Positions 8,154 through 15,449 of a DNA stretch of 33,506 nucleotides are shown here, piece after piece (within the stretch, counting starts at the first letter, position 1; each line of letters begins with the position of its first letter). A program made the translations under genes and the position numbers. Source of the stretch: Cupriavidus sp. BIS7 (GTDB lineage: Bacteria; Pseudomonadota; Gammaproteobacteria; Burkholderiales; Burkholderiaceae); NCBI RefSeq assembly GCF_000292345.1, contig NZ_ALOU01000023.1, positions 1 through 33,506 of the forward strand, in the 5' to 3' direction. Under the pieces are notes generated by a model, which saw nothing but the letters and a program-made list of their open reading frames with translations, had not been told where the DNA came from and did not search any database.

Positions 8154-9368
8154 TCAGTCTTTTGCCGAGGGCCGTTGCAGCAGCATCAGCGCGGCAACGG
8201 CCGAGATGACGGTGATCGGGATGCTGGCGCCGATGATCGTGCTGGCGTTCTTGCCCATCGCCAGCAGTTGCCCTGCCAGCACCGGCCCGGCAATCGATCC
8301 GAGCCGCCCGACCGCGACCGCCGCGCCGACCCCGGTGCCGCGTACAACCATCGGGTAATAGGCAGCGGCCAGCGCATAGAGCACCGATTGCGCGCCAATC
8401 ACGAACAGGCCCGCCAGGAATGCGCCAACCGCCATCCATGTCATGCCGGACGCTGCCGCCAGCGTGGCCAGCGCGACAATGATCCCCGCGTACATGCCCG
8501 ACACCACCGCACGCGGACGGCCACGGTCCATCAACATGCCGATGCACAGCGCGCCCGCGCCGCCGCCGATGTTGAACACGATCTGCACCCAGCCCGCCTG
8601 CGCGCGGCTCAACCCGTTCGACACCATCAGCGACGGCAGCCAGTTCAGCAGGAAATAGAGCACGATCAGCGTGAAGAAGTAGCTGATCCAGATGCAGCAC
8701 GTGGCGGCGGCCCGGCGCTCGCCGAACAGCGCCCACGCGACAGGGGGCGGCTTGACGGACGCACCGGCAGACGGGTCGAAGCGGCGCGACTCCTGCAGCA
8801 TCATCAGCATCGGTACCACTACCAGCGGGCCAAAGCCGCCCACGTAGAAGATGTGCCGCCAACCAGCATCGTCCGGAAACAGGATGCCGATCACGGCTGC
8901 GATTGCGCCGCCGAACGGAATGCCGCAATACATGATGCTGACAGCCGTGTTGCGCAGCCGGGCCGGCACCGATTCCGAGCAGATCGCGATCAGGTTCGGC
9001 ATCGCCCCACCAAGGCCAATGCCAGTGGCCACCCGGATTGCCACGAGGCTCCAAAAGTCCCATGCCTGTGCCGTGGCGATCGAGAAGATGCCGAACAGCG
9101 TCGTGGCCATGATCAGCACGCGCTTGCGTCCGATGCGGTCGGCCAGGCGTCCGCCGAGCATGGCGCCCGGCAACAGGCCGAACGTGCCCGCGCTGAACGC
9201 CAGGCCCATCTGGCTGACCGACAATCCAAACTCGCGCGCCATGCGTGGTGCCGCCACGCCGATCGATTGCAGATCGAGTCCTTCCAGCAGCGCCACGACA
9301 AAACACAGGCCGAGCGTCAGCGCCGCGCCCGAAGCCGCTTCGGCGCGTACCGCAGTTGAGGTTTGCAT
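8154..9368 (-). CDS. MFS aromatic acid transporter (AAHS family)
   Basis: A 404-residue twelve-helix major facilitator of the aromatic acid:H+ symporter group. Helix 1 has ALLEGLDLQSIGVAAP in place of the more common DGxD form, as in MhpT-like 3-hydroxyphenylpropionate transporters. The loop 2-3 motif is GGRLADRIGRKR, and GIGLGGAMPNLIA lies in helix 4. AAGGA precedes the ATG at 9368. It is located between feruloyl-CoA synthetase and a porin in one operon, so uptake of ferulate, p-coumarate or related acids is the best guess. The substrate is not readable from sequence. Confidence 0.9.
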   Translation of the reverse strand: MQTSTAVRAEAASGAALTLGLCFVVALLEGLDLQSIGVAAPRMAREFGLSVSQMGLAFSAGTFGLLPGAMLGGRLADRIGRKRVLIMATTLFGIFSIATAQAWDFWSLVAIRVATGIGLGGAMPNLIAICSESVPARLRNTAVSIMYCGIPFGGAIAAVIGILFPDDAGWRHIFYVGGFGPLVVVPMLMMLQESRRFDPSAGASVKPPPVAWALFGERRAAATCCIWISYFFTLIVLYFLLNWLPSLMVSNGLSRAQAGWVQIVFNIGGGAGALCIGMLMDRGRPRAVVSGMYAGIIVALATLAAASGMTWMAVGAFLAGLFVIGAQSVLYALAAAYYPMVVRGTGVGAAVAVGRLGSIAGPVLAGQLLAMGKNASTIIGASIPITVISAVAALMLLQRPSAKD

Positions 9369-9392
9369 GATGGTTCCTTGATGAGCGCGCCG

Positions 9393-9497
9393 TCAGCTAC
9401 GGCGCATGTCACGAGGTTTTGAGATGCTGCTTCCCGTCATCGAGACGAGCGCTATCGCGGTGGCCAGCACGGCGCCACCGGCAAGGTTGTGCTGCAT
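9393..9497 (-). CDS. Possible 34-residue small hydrophobic protein
   Basis: A short frame in the 172-bp gap between fcs and the transporter gene, starting MQHNLAGGAVLATA and ending PRDMRRS. Its ATG at 9497 follows AGGGGAGACAACC, one of the better ribosome sites of the operon, and this site serves no other gene. Residues 5-20 are hydrophobic enough for a membrane segment or weak signal peptide, and the tail is basic. It overlaps neither neighbour and leaves 24 bases before the transporter start. It resembles no family I know. It could instead be a chance frame or a leader that couples translation to the transporter. Confidence 0.35.
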   Translation of the reverse strand: MQHNLAGGAVLATAIALVSMTGSSISKPRDMRRS

Positions 9498-9540
9498 GGT
9501 TGTCTCCCCTTCGTCGGTTTGTTGGCTTTTTGGTTTGTTG

Positions 9541-11421
9541 TTATGTCGTGGCCAGTGGCCTGGCAGCGATTGCTGCGTCGCAGGTATCGCTGTACAACGC
9601 TTCCACCAGCGCGGTGCGATGCGTGAGCACGGCGCGCTGGTTGAGGGTGCCCTTGTCGGTCAGTTCGCCGCGATCGAGCGATGCGGGTTCGTCCAGCAGC
9701 AGCAAACGGCCGATTCTGCTGGCGCTGCCTGTCGCGGCGGCGTTCAGGGTCTCCAACATCCGGCGAAATTCGGCCTGCACGGCGGGCGATGCCAGCACTT
9801 CACCATCGGCGGTATGAGCGGGCAACGCGGCGAGTCGCCGGCAATCTTCCATCCTCGGGAACACGAGCAGCCCGATCTCGTCGCGATCCATGCCCGCAAT
9901 CGCCACGTCCTGCACGTAGGGCGCACCGGCGGCGAGCACGCGGGCGCGCAACGGGCCCACGCTGACGAACGTGCCGGAACTCAGCTTGAAGTCTTCCGCA
10001 ATGCGCCCGTCGAACACCAGACCCAGTTCGGGGCGCTCGGGATCATAGAACTTCAGCGCATCGCCGCTGCAGTAGTACCCTTCCTCATCGAATACAGGCT
10101 GCGATGGCGTCTCTTCCATGCGCCAGTAACCGTGCATGACGTGCGGACCACGGAAGCGCGCCTCCAGCTTGCCGTTGACGGGCACCAGCTTCAGTTCGCA
10201 GCCTGGCGCCGGCATGCCGACGTAGCCGGCGCGCATGATCGGCCCCGTCGTGAACAGGCAGCATGGCGAGGTCTCGGTCATGCCCAACCCGGCCATGATG
10301 CGGATGCGCTCGCCGCAGTGGCGCTCGGTAACGCGTTCAAGCCGGTCCCACACCTGTTGGGACAGCCCCGCACCGCCGAAGAAATAGATGCGCACGCGCG
10401 AGAAGAACGCCTCGCGCAGGCTTTCGTCGTTCTCCAGCGCCAGACCAAGCTCCTCCCAGCCCTTCGGCACGTTGAAGTAGGCAGTCGGGGAAATCTCGCG
10501 CAGATTGCGCAGCGTCTCGTCGAACTTGCCCGGCGCGGGCTTGCCGTCGTCGATATGGAGCGTGCCGCCGTTGTACAGGACGATGCCGAAGTTGTGGCTG
10601 CTGCCGAATGTGTGATTCCACGGCAGCCAGTCCACCAGCACCGGCGGCTCCAGCGTGAAATCGGGAATGGTCTGGCGCAGCATCTGCTGGTTGCTGCACA
10701 GCATGCGGTGCGTGGTCGGCACGGCCTTGGGCTGGCGCGTGGAGCCCGACGTGAACAGGATCTTGGCCAGCGTGTCGGGCCGCACCGCTGCCTGCGCGGC
10801 ATCGGCCGTTGTGACAGGCGTGCGCACCAGGGCATCGAACGCGGTGGCGGCACGCCCGGGCAGTTGGCCATCGCGCGTGACGACCTCGGTCTCGGCTGGC
10901 ACAACGGCACCGATGGCAGCGGCAAATGCCGCACCGTTGGCCGCGTAGACCAGTCCCGGCGACAGCACCTGCATGACGTGACGCAGCTTGCCGAAGTCGC
11001 TCGACACCAGCGAATAGGGCGGCGACACCGAGCAGAACGGAATGCCCGCCCACATCGCACCAAGCGCAAGCTGCAGATGTTCGAGATCGTTACCCGAAAG
11101 GATTGCCACGGGCCGTTCGGCAGACAGCCCGCGATCGAGCAGCGCCTGCCCGATAGCCCGGGCGCGCGCCAGCATCTCGCCATAGCTGATTTCGATCCAC
11201 TGACCATCCGGCCCGCGCTGCGCCACCAGCACGCGCTGCGGGTGCCGTTCCGCGCCGGCGGCCAGGCAGTCCGTCATGCGCTCCGGGTACTGCGCGAGCG
11301 GCTCCGTATTGCGGATACGCCAGACATCGCCATCTTTCAGGCACGTTGCGTTGGCGCTGCTGACCGCCACGGCGCGATACCGTACGGGCTGGCCCTGCGG
11401 GCTCGGGGCTGGTGCGTTCAC
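9541..11421 (-). CDS. fcs: Feruloyl-CoA synthetase
   Basis: ANL-superfamily acyl-CoA ligase of 626 residues, the size of Pseudomonas Fcs. It activates ferulate, p-coumarate or caffeate to the CoA thioester with ATP. The ATP-binding loop ILFTSGSTRQPKAV lies at residues 221-234, with Lys232. The A5-type motif GLGMTETSPC and the CSGD motif follow, and the C-terminal DKGTLNQR supplies the probable catalytic lysine. The GTG start at 11421 is preceded by ACAGGAGACAAGGT, an ideal ribosome site. The open frame continues far upstream into the shadow of vdh, but that part has no family similarity. The genes ech and vdh immediately upstream complete the CoA-dependent, non-beta-oxidative ferulate route. 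Confidence 0.93.
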   Translation of the reverse strand: MNAPAPSPQGQPVRYRAVAVSSANATCLKDGDVWRIRNTEPLAQYPERMTDCLAAGAERHPQRVLVAQRGPDGQWIEISYGEMLARARAIGQALLDRGLSAERPVAILSGNDLEHLQLALGAMWAGIPFCSVSPPYSLVSSDFGKLRHVMQVLSPGLVYAANGAAFAAAIGAVVPAETEVVTRDGQLPGRAATAFDALVRTPVTTADAAQAAVRPDTLAKILFTSGSTRQPKAVPTTHRMLCSNQQMLRQTIPDFTLEPPVLVDWLPWNHTFGSSHNFGIVLYNGGTLHIDDGKPAPGKFDETLRNLREISPTAYFNVPKGWEELGLALENDESLREAFFSRVRIYFFGGAGLSQQVWDRLERVTERHCGERIRIMAGLGMTETSPCCLFTTGPIMRAGYVGMPAPGCELKLVPVNGKLEARFRGPHVMHGYWRMEETPSQPVFDEEGYYCSGDALKFYDPERPELGLVFDGRIAEDFKLSSGTFVSVGPLRARVLAAGAPYVQDVAIAGMDRDEIGLLVFPRMEDCRRLAALPAHTADGEVLASPAVQAEFRRMLETLNAAATGSASRIGRLLLLDEPASLDRGELTDKGTLNQRAVLTHRTALVEALYSDTCDAAIAARPLATT

Positions 11422-11485
11422 ACCTTGTCTCCTGTCGTGTTGCCCGCGCCTTCGGTCGGGCGCGGTGCCTGTGTGTCGGATCGGG

Positions 11486-12937
11486 TCAGATCGGGTAGTG
11501 GCGCGGGGCGTTCTGCACCGTGATCCAGCGCAGTTCGGTGAACTCCGCCACCGACGCCTTGCTGCCAAAGCGTCCGTAGCCACTGCTCTTGACGCCGCCG
11601 AACGGCATCTGAGCCTCGTCGTGCACCGTGGGGCCGTTGATATGGCAGATGCCAGATTCAATGCGCTGTGCGATGCGCAACGCGCGGGACACATCACGGC
11701 TGAACACAGCGGACGACAAGCCATATTCGCTGTCGTTTGCCATGGCCACCGCTTCGTCGTCATTGCGGACGCGCGCAATCGTCACCACCGGGCCGAACGA
11801 CTCCTCGGCATAAAGCCGCATTCCGGGGCGAATGCCATCGACAATCACCGGTTGCAGGATTGCACCATCGGCGTGGAAACCGACGGGCAGCGCGGCGCCC
11901 TGCCCCCGTGCATCCTCCACGAGTGCGGCGATTCGCTTGACCGCATCCACGCTGACCATCGCGCCAAGCACGCTGCCGGGATCTGTCGGGTCCCCGGCGC
12001 GCAGCGTGCGAGCCTTGGCCACCAGCTTCGCGACAAACGCATCGGCAACGGATTCCAGCACGATCGCGCGTTCCGTGGACATGCAGATCTGGCCCTGGTT
12101 GAAGAACGCGCCGAAGGCCACTGCGTCCACGGCGGCATCGAGGTCCGCATCGTCCAGCACAAGAACCGGCGCCTTGCCACCGAGTTCGAGCAGGGCCGGC
12201 TTGAGGTGTCGCGCGGCATGCTGGGCGATGATGCGGCCCACATGCGTGGACCCTGTGAAGTTCACGCGGCGGACAGCCGGCTGCGCGATCAGGTGCTCCA
12301 CCACGGCGGCGGCATCCTCAGGCGCATTCGTCACCACGTTGACCACGCCGTCACCAAGCCCTGCCTCCTGCAGCACGGTACCAATCAGGCGATGCACGCC
12401 GGGACATGCTTCCGATGCCTTGAGCACCACCGTATTGCCGCATGCCAGCGGCATGGCCAGTGCGCGTGTGGCAAGAATCACCGGCGCATTCCAGGGCGCG
12501 ATGCCCAGAACCACGCCGCACGGCTGGCGTACTGCCATCGCCAGGCTGCCGGGAACGTTGCTCGGAATGATGCTGCCGTCGATCTGCGTGGTCATTGCCG
12601 CAGCTTCGCGCAGCATGTTGGCAGCAAGCATGACGTTGAAGCCATACCAGTTGGCCATGCCGCCGGTTTCCGCCGCACCAATGCGGATAAACGCCTGCGT
12701 CTGCGCGTCCATCAGGTCGGCAGCCCGCAGTAGCCGCTGGCGGCGTTCGCCCGGCGACAACGCGGCCCACTGGGGAAACGCGTCGCTGGCCGCCTGCACC
12801 GCACGTTCGGCATCGGCAAGGCTTGCGGCCGGCGCACGCGAGGCCACTTCGCCGGTCACGGGATTGCGCCGCTCGAATGTCCTGCCGCCGTCCGCCGCAC
12901 AATCGCGCCCGCCAATCAGCATGGTGACGTCATGCAT
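11486..12937 (-). CDS. vdh: Vanillin dehydrogenase (aldehyde dehydrogenase family)
   Basis: NAD(P)-dependent aldehyde dehydrogenase of 483 residues that should oxidise vanillin or 4-hydroxybenzaldehyde, released by the hydratase/lyase, to the acid. Visible are IAPWNAP with N150, the cofactor-site VNFTGSTHVGR at about 225-235, the general base E251 in LELGGKAPV, and the nucleophile C285 in FNQGQICMSTER. The C-terminal part has PFGGVKSSGYGRFG. The start at 12937 has GAGGAGACAACAGAC upstream. An open frame extends 29 codons further into the end of ech without family similarity. Its place between ech and fcs makes vanillin dehydrogenase more likely than other aldehyde dehydrogenases. Confidence 0.93.
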   Translation of the reverse strand: MHDVTMLIGGRDCAADGGRTFERRNPVTGEVASRAPAASLADAERAVQAASDAFPQWAALSPGERRQRLLRAADLMDAQTQAFIRIGAAETGGMANWYGFNVMLAANMLREAAAMTTQIDGSIIPSNVPGSLAMAVRQPCGVVLGIAPWNAPVILATRALAMPLACGNTVVLKASEACPGVHRLIGTVLQEAGLGDGVVNVVTNAPEDAAAVVEHLIAQPAVRRVNFTGSTHVGRIIAQHAARHLKPALLELGGKAPVLVLDDADLDAAVDAVAFGAFFNQGQICMSTERAIVLESVADAFVAKLVAKARTLRAGDPTDPGSVLGAMVSVDAVKRIAALVEDARGQGAALPVGFHADGAILQPVIVDGIRPGMRLYAEESFGPVVTIARVRNDDEAVAMANDSEYGLSSAVFSRDVSRALRIAQRIESGICHINGPTVHDEAQMPFGGVKSSGYGRFGSKASVAEFTELRWITVQNAPRHYPI

Positions 12938-12974
12938 GTCTGTTGTCTCCTCGAATATTCCCGGTGCGCAGCGT

Positions 12975-13808
12975 TCAGGCGCGCTTGTAGGTTTGCAGGC
13001 CTGGCTTGATCGACTTGTCGTCAAGGAACTGCTTCAGGCCCTGTTCGCGGCCGTGTTCGGGGTCGCGCAGTTGTGCCTGGTCGAGCTTGGCATAGAGGTA
13101 GTCCTCGTTCTGTTCCCAGGTCAGTTCGCGGCAGCGCTTGAAGCCGTGCTTGGCGGCGCGCAGCACAACGGGATTCTTCTCCAGCAGCTTGCGGGCCAGC
13201 GCCGTCGTGCGCTCGCGCAGCTTGTCACGCGGCACGGATTCATTGACCAGCCCCATCTCGGCAGCTTCCGCGCCGGTGAACGTATCGCCGGTCATGATGT
13301 AGTGCAGCGCCTTGCGATGACCCACGGTATCGGCCATGGCCTTGCTGACGAGGTTGCCCGGCGGGATGCCCCAGTTGATCTCGGAGAGACCGAACACGGC
13401 GTCCTCCGCGGCGAGGGCCAGATCGCAGGCCACCAGCGGCGAAAACGCACCGCCAAAGCACCAGCCGTTCACCATCGCAATGGTCGGCTTGGCGTACATG
13501 CGCAGCAGCTTCCACTGCCATTGGCATGCGTCGCGGCGGATCTTTTCCTGAAGGATCTCCGGGCCCGCATCCACCTCGCGGAAATACTCCTTCAGGTCCA
13601 TGCCTGCCGTCCACGCGTCGCCAGCGCCGGTCAGCACCAGCACCTTTGCGTCGCCATCCAGTTCCAGCGTCTCCAGCACCTGCACCATCTCGGCATTCAG
13701 CGTGGGGCTCATGGCATTGCGCTTTTCCGGACGATTGAACGTCACCCAGGCGATCCCTTCCTCAACATCCACTTTGACGGTCTTCCAGCGTCCTTCGTAA
13801 CTAGTCAT
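12975..13808 (-). CDS. ech: Hydroxycinnamoyl-CoA hydratase/lyase
   Basis: Crotonase-fold enzyme of 277 residues that hydrates feruloyl-CoA or 4-coumaroyl-CoA and cleaves the product to vanillin or 4-hydroxybenzaldehyde plus acetyl-CoA. The residues known from the Pseudomonas fluorescens enzyme fall at identical positions: Y75 (LKEYF), S123 (GGAFSPL), E143 (GLSEINWG) and Y239 (EDYLYA). The oxyanion-hole segment AWTAGMDLKEY is at 65-75. It is the first gene of the minus-strand operon ech-vdh-fcs-transporter-porin, behind a promoter overlapped by a 21-bp palindrome and divergent from a MarR regulator. The match is exact enough to exclude a generic enoyl-CoA hydratase. Confidence 0.96.
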   Translation of the reverse strand: MTSYEGRWKTVKVDVEEGIAWVTFNRPEKRNAMSPTLNAEMVQVLETLELDGDAKVLVLTGAGDAWTAGMDLKEYFREVDAGPEILQEKIRRDACQWQWKLLRMYAKPTIAMVNGWCFGGAFSPLVACDLALAAEDAVFGLSEINWGIPPGNLVSKAMADTVGHRKALHYIMTGDTFTGAEAAEMGLVNESVPRDKLRERTTALARKLLEKNPVVLRAAKHGFKRCRELTWEQNEDYLYAKLDQAQLRDPEHGREQGLKQFLDDKSIKPGLQTYKRA

Positions 13809-13858
13809 CTCGGTTGTTCCTTGTTCAAGCAGCGCCAGCGGTGCGCCAACGTGGTGTC

Positions 13859-13888
13859 AATATAGTATCAGGTAACCTGATACTGCAA
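13859..13888 (-). promoter_or_regulatory. Promoter of the ech operon
   Basis: On the minus strand TTGCAG (13888-13883), an 18-base spacer and TATATT (13864-13859) form a sigma-70-like promoter whose -10 ends 51 bases before the ech start. Its spacer is almost entirely filled by the palindrome at 13864-13884, the classical geometry for repression by a MarR protein. Confidence 0.55.
13864..13884. promoter_or_regulatory. MarR-family operator palindrome
   Basis: AGTATCAGGT and ACCTGATACT are perfect 10-bp inverted arms around a single central base, in the ech/marR divergent gap. It lies between the -35 and -10 of ech and 71 bases before the regulator start, so one dimer could control both directions. 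Binding by the neighbouring MarR protein is inference. Confidence 0.7.
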
Positions 13889-13954
13889 GTAGATTATCAT
13901 CGTTGCGCGTAAACCCCTAAAACGGCGCTCGGCACGCGAGCGACTCGCATTTCC

Positions 13955-14446
13955 ATGGCAATCCAGAGAAAACAGAAAACCGTCAGGGCCGCCGCGCCGG
14001 ACCACGCCACCGAATCGGAGACGCATACCTCGCCGCCCATCCGCATTCCCTACCTGATTGGCCGGACCGATCGCGTGGTCAAGCGCCGCCTGACCGAAGC
14101 GCTGGCGCCGCATGGCATCACGCTGCCGTTGTTCACGGCCATGTCGGTGCTGCAGGCCAGGGGGAGCTTGTCCAACGCACAACTGGCCGAGCGATCGTTC
14201 ATCTCGCCGCAGTCCGCCAATGAGATCGTCAAGATGATGGAGACCAAGGGCTGGGTCGTTCGCGAACCCGACCCAACGCATGGGCGCATCGTCAAGCTGA
14301 GCCTGACCGCCAACGCCGAGGCACTGCTGGCGCGCTGCGATGAAACGGTAAAGCGGCTCGAAGCCGAGATGCTGGAAGGGATCGCGCCCGAGCACGTGGC
14401 GCTGCTGCAGCACCTGCTCACGCAGTGCGCGAAGAATCTGCGCTAG
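13955..14446 (+). CDS. MarR-family repressor of the hydroxycinnamate operon
   Basis: A 163-residue MarR-type winged-helix regulator. After a basic, poorly structured N-terminal stretch of about 28 residues comes IPYLIGRTDRVVKRRLTEAL, then the HTH LSNAQLAERSFISPQSANEIVKMMETKGWV, the wing EPDPTHGRIVKLSLT, and a C-terminal dimer helix. It is divergent from ech across a 146-bp gap with a perfect palindrome. FerC/FerR and CouR, MarR proteins in the same setting, are released from DNA by hydroxycinnamoyl-CoA thioesters. The same mechanism is inferred here. No symbol is given because orthology cannot be settled by eye. Confidence 0.92.
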   Translation: MAIQRKQKTVRAAAPDHATESETHTSPPIRIPYLIGRTDRVVKRRLTEALAPHGITLPLFTAMSVLQARGSLSNAQLAERSFISPQSANEIVKMMETKGWVVREPDPTHGRIVKLSLTANAEALLARCDETVKRLEAEMLEGIAPEHVALLQHLLTQCAKNLR

Positions 14447-14553
14447 CCAAGCGCTTGATGCGCGATAAATACGCGCAGGTGACGGGCAAGCTGCCCGGTT
14501 CCATCGATGCACTATCCTGAATGTCCCTCCCCTCGGACTTGCAGGAGTTCCTT

Positions 14554-14907
14554 ATGGCTTACATCGATGGATACCTGGTGCCTGTTCCGACAGCCAATCG
14601 CGAAACGTACCGCCAGGTTGCGCAGAAGGCATCGGCCGTGTTCAAGGAATACGGCGCGCTGAAGGTGGTGGAATGCTGGGGTGACGACGTGCCGGAAGGC
14701 AAGGTCACGTCGTTCACGATGGCCGTGAAACGCAAGGAAGACGAGACCGTGGTGTTCTCGTGGATCTGGTGGCCGTCACGCGAAGTACGTGATGTTGGCA
14801 TGAAGGCGGCCATGGCGGACCCGCGCCTCAAGGAAGGCATGGACCCGATGCCATTCGACGGCCAGCGGTTGATCTATGGCGGATTCGACGTGATCGTGGA
14901 CGCTTGA
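14554..14907 (+). CDS. DUF1428 family protein (YbaA-like)
   Basis: A 117-residue small cytoplasmic protein of the DUF1428 family, a dimeric alpha/beta-barrel fold of unknown function. It opens AYIDGYLVPVPTANRETYR, followed by FKEYGALKVVECWGDDVPEG, SWIWWPSREVRD and a C-terminal FDGQRLIYGGFDVIVDA, the conserved family blocks. The ATG at 14554 follows GCAGGAGTTCCTT. An in-frame ATG 33 bases upstream lacks a ribosome site. It lies 107 bases after the MarR gene on the same strand and converges on the rubredoxin gene with a 7-base gap. No functional link to the aromatic genes is visible. Confidence 0.88.
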   Translation: MAYIDGYLVPVPTANRETYRQVAQKASAVFKEYGALKVVECWGDDVPEGKVTSFTMAVKRKEDETVVFSWIWWPSREVRDVGMKAAMADPRLKEGMDPMPFDGQRLIYGGFDVIVDA

Positions 14908-14914
14908 ACTGCTA

Positions 14915-15343
14915 CTAGAATTCCACCATCGCGAAATCTTCCTTTCCGACATCGCACTCGGGGCAGCGCCAGTCGGCAGGGATATCTTCCCAGCGCGTGC
15001 CGGGTGCAATGCCGTCCTCGGGCAGCCCGGCCGCTTCATCGTAGACCCAGCCGCAGATGATGCAGACCCATTGTTTGAACTCGGCGTCTGCCCCTGCGGC
15101 AGCCTTCCTTGCGGCCATGGCGGCCTTGGCTGCCTCACTTCCCGCTTGCCCGCGTGGGTCTTCGAGACTGAACACCAGCGGCGCGGCGGTACCCGCAGCG
15201 GGCTGGGCCAGATGATCCTGCAGGCGCTGCAACAGCGACTGCGCCTCTTCGATCGTCAGGTCCACCCAGTACGGATCGCCAGCGGCGTCATTCAGGCGTT
15301 GCGGAGAGAACTGGAGTTCGACGGAAGTGCCTTTCTTGTACAT
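14915..15343 (-). CDS. Rubredoxin-domain protein with N-terminal extension
   Basis: A 142-residue protein ending in a complete rubredoxin domain, a one-iron electron carrier. The iron ligands are C94 and C97 ([13 protein letters not shown]) and C127 and C130 ([12 protein letters not shown]). About 85 residues precede it: a segment reading [12 protein letters not shown] and [23 protein letters not shown], then an alanine- and lysine-rich linker, so it is longer than a plain rubredoxin (about 55 residues). ATG at 15343 has no Shine-Dalgarno, only a C-run. It is the last gene behind a transporter and the gallate-type dioxygenase on the same strand, separated by 106 bases with two inverted repeats. 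A role in keeping the dioxygenase iron reduced is a hypothesis. Confidence 0.85.
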   Translation of the reverse strand: MYKKGTSVELQFSPQRLNDAAGDPYWVDLTIEEAQSLLQRLQDHLAQPAAGTAAPLVFSLEDPRGQAGSEAAKAAMAARKAAAGADAEFKQWVCIICGWVYDEAAGLPEDGIAPGTRWEDIPADWRCPECDVGKEDFAMVEF

Positions 15344-15345
15344 AT

Positions 15346-15406
15346 GGGGGGGCCGTGTGGGGCTGATGCGATCACAAACAGCCCTGCACGTGGTGGTGGC
15401 CCCCCC
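15346..15406. repeat. G-run/C-run inverted repeat upstream of rubredoxin gene
   Basis: GGGGGGGCC (15346-15354) is perfectly complementary to GGCCCCCCC (15398-15406), with 43 bases between. It directly abuts the rubredoxin start codon, so folding of the transcript could hide or shape its start region. It may be a leader structure or chance. Confidence 0.4.
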
Positions 15407-15416
15407 AGACTTCAAG

Positions 15417-15436
15417 ACCGATCTATAACGATCGGT
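15417..15436. repeat. Inverted repeat ACCGATC/GATCGGT
   Basis: ACCGATC (15417-15423), TATAAC, GATCGGT (15430-15436) is a perfect 7-bp dyad just past the dioxygenase stop codon. It could be a weak 3'-end hairpin or an operator for separate expression of the rubredoxin gene. There is no T-run on the minus strand. Confidence 0.4.
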
Positions 15437-15449
15437 GCGATCAGCGCAC

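Noticed and set aside
8119..9306. Upstream part of a 767-codon frame that ends in the first porin
   Set aside because: The part above the porin start is the shifted shadow of the transporter gene. The porin signal peptide and ribosome site define its start at 8118.
9406..11523. 705-codon plus-strand frame opposite fcs
   Set aside because: Shadow of the fcs coding strand, with composition typical of antisense frames in GC-rich DNA and no ribosome site.
11422..11778. In-frame N-terminal extension of feruloyl-CoA synthetase
   Set aside because: It overlaps vdh, has no family similarity, and the GTG at 11421 has an ideal ribosome site.
11832..13865. 677-codon plus-strand frame opposite vdh and ech
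   Set aside because: Both real genes lie on the other strand with catalytic residues in place. This frame is low-complexity Ala/Ser/Arg sequence.
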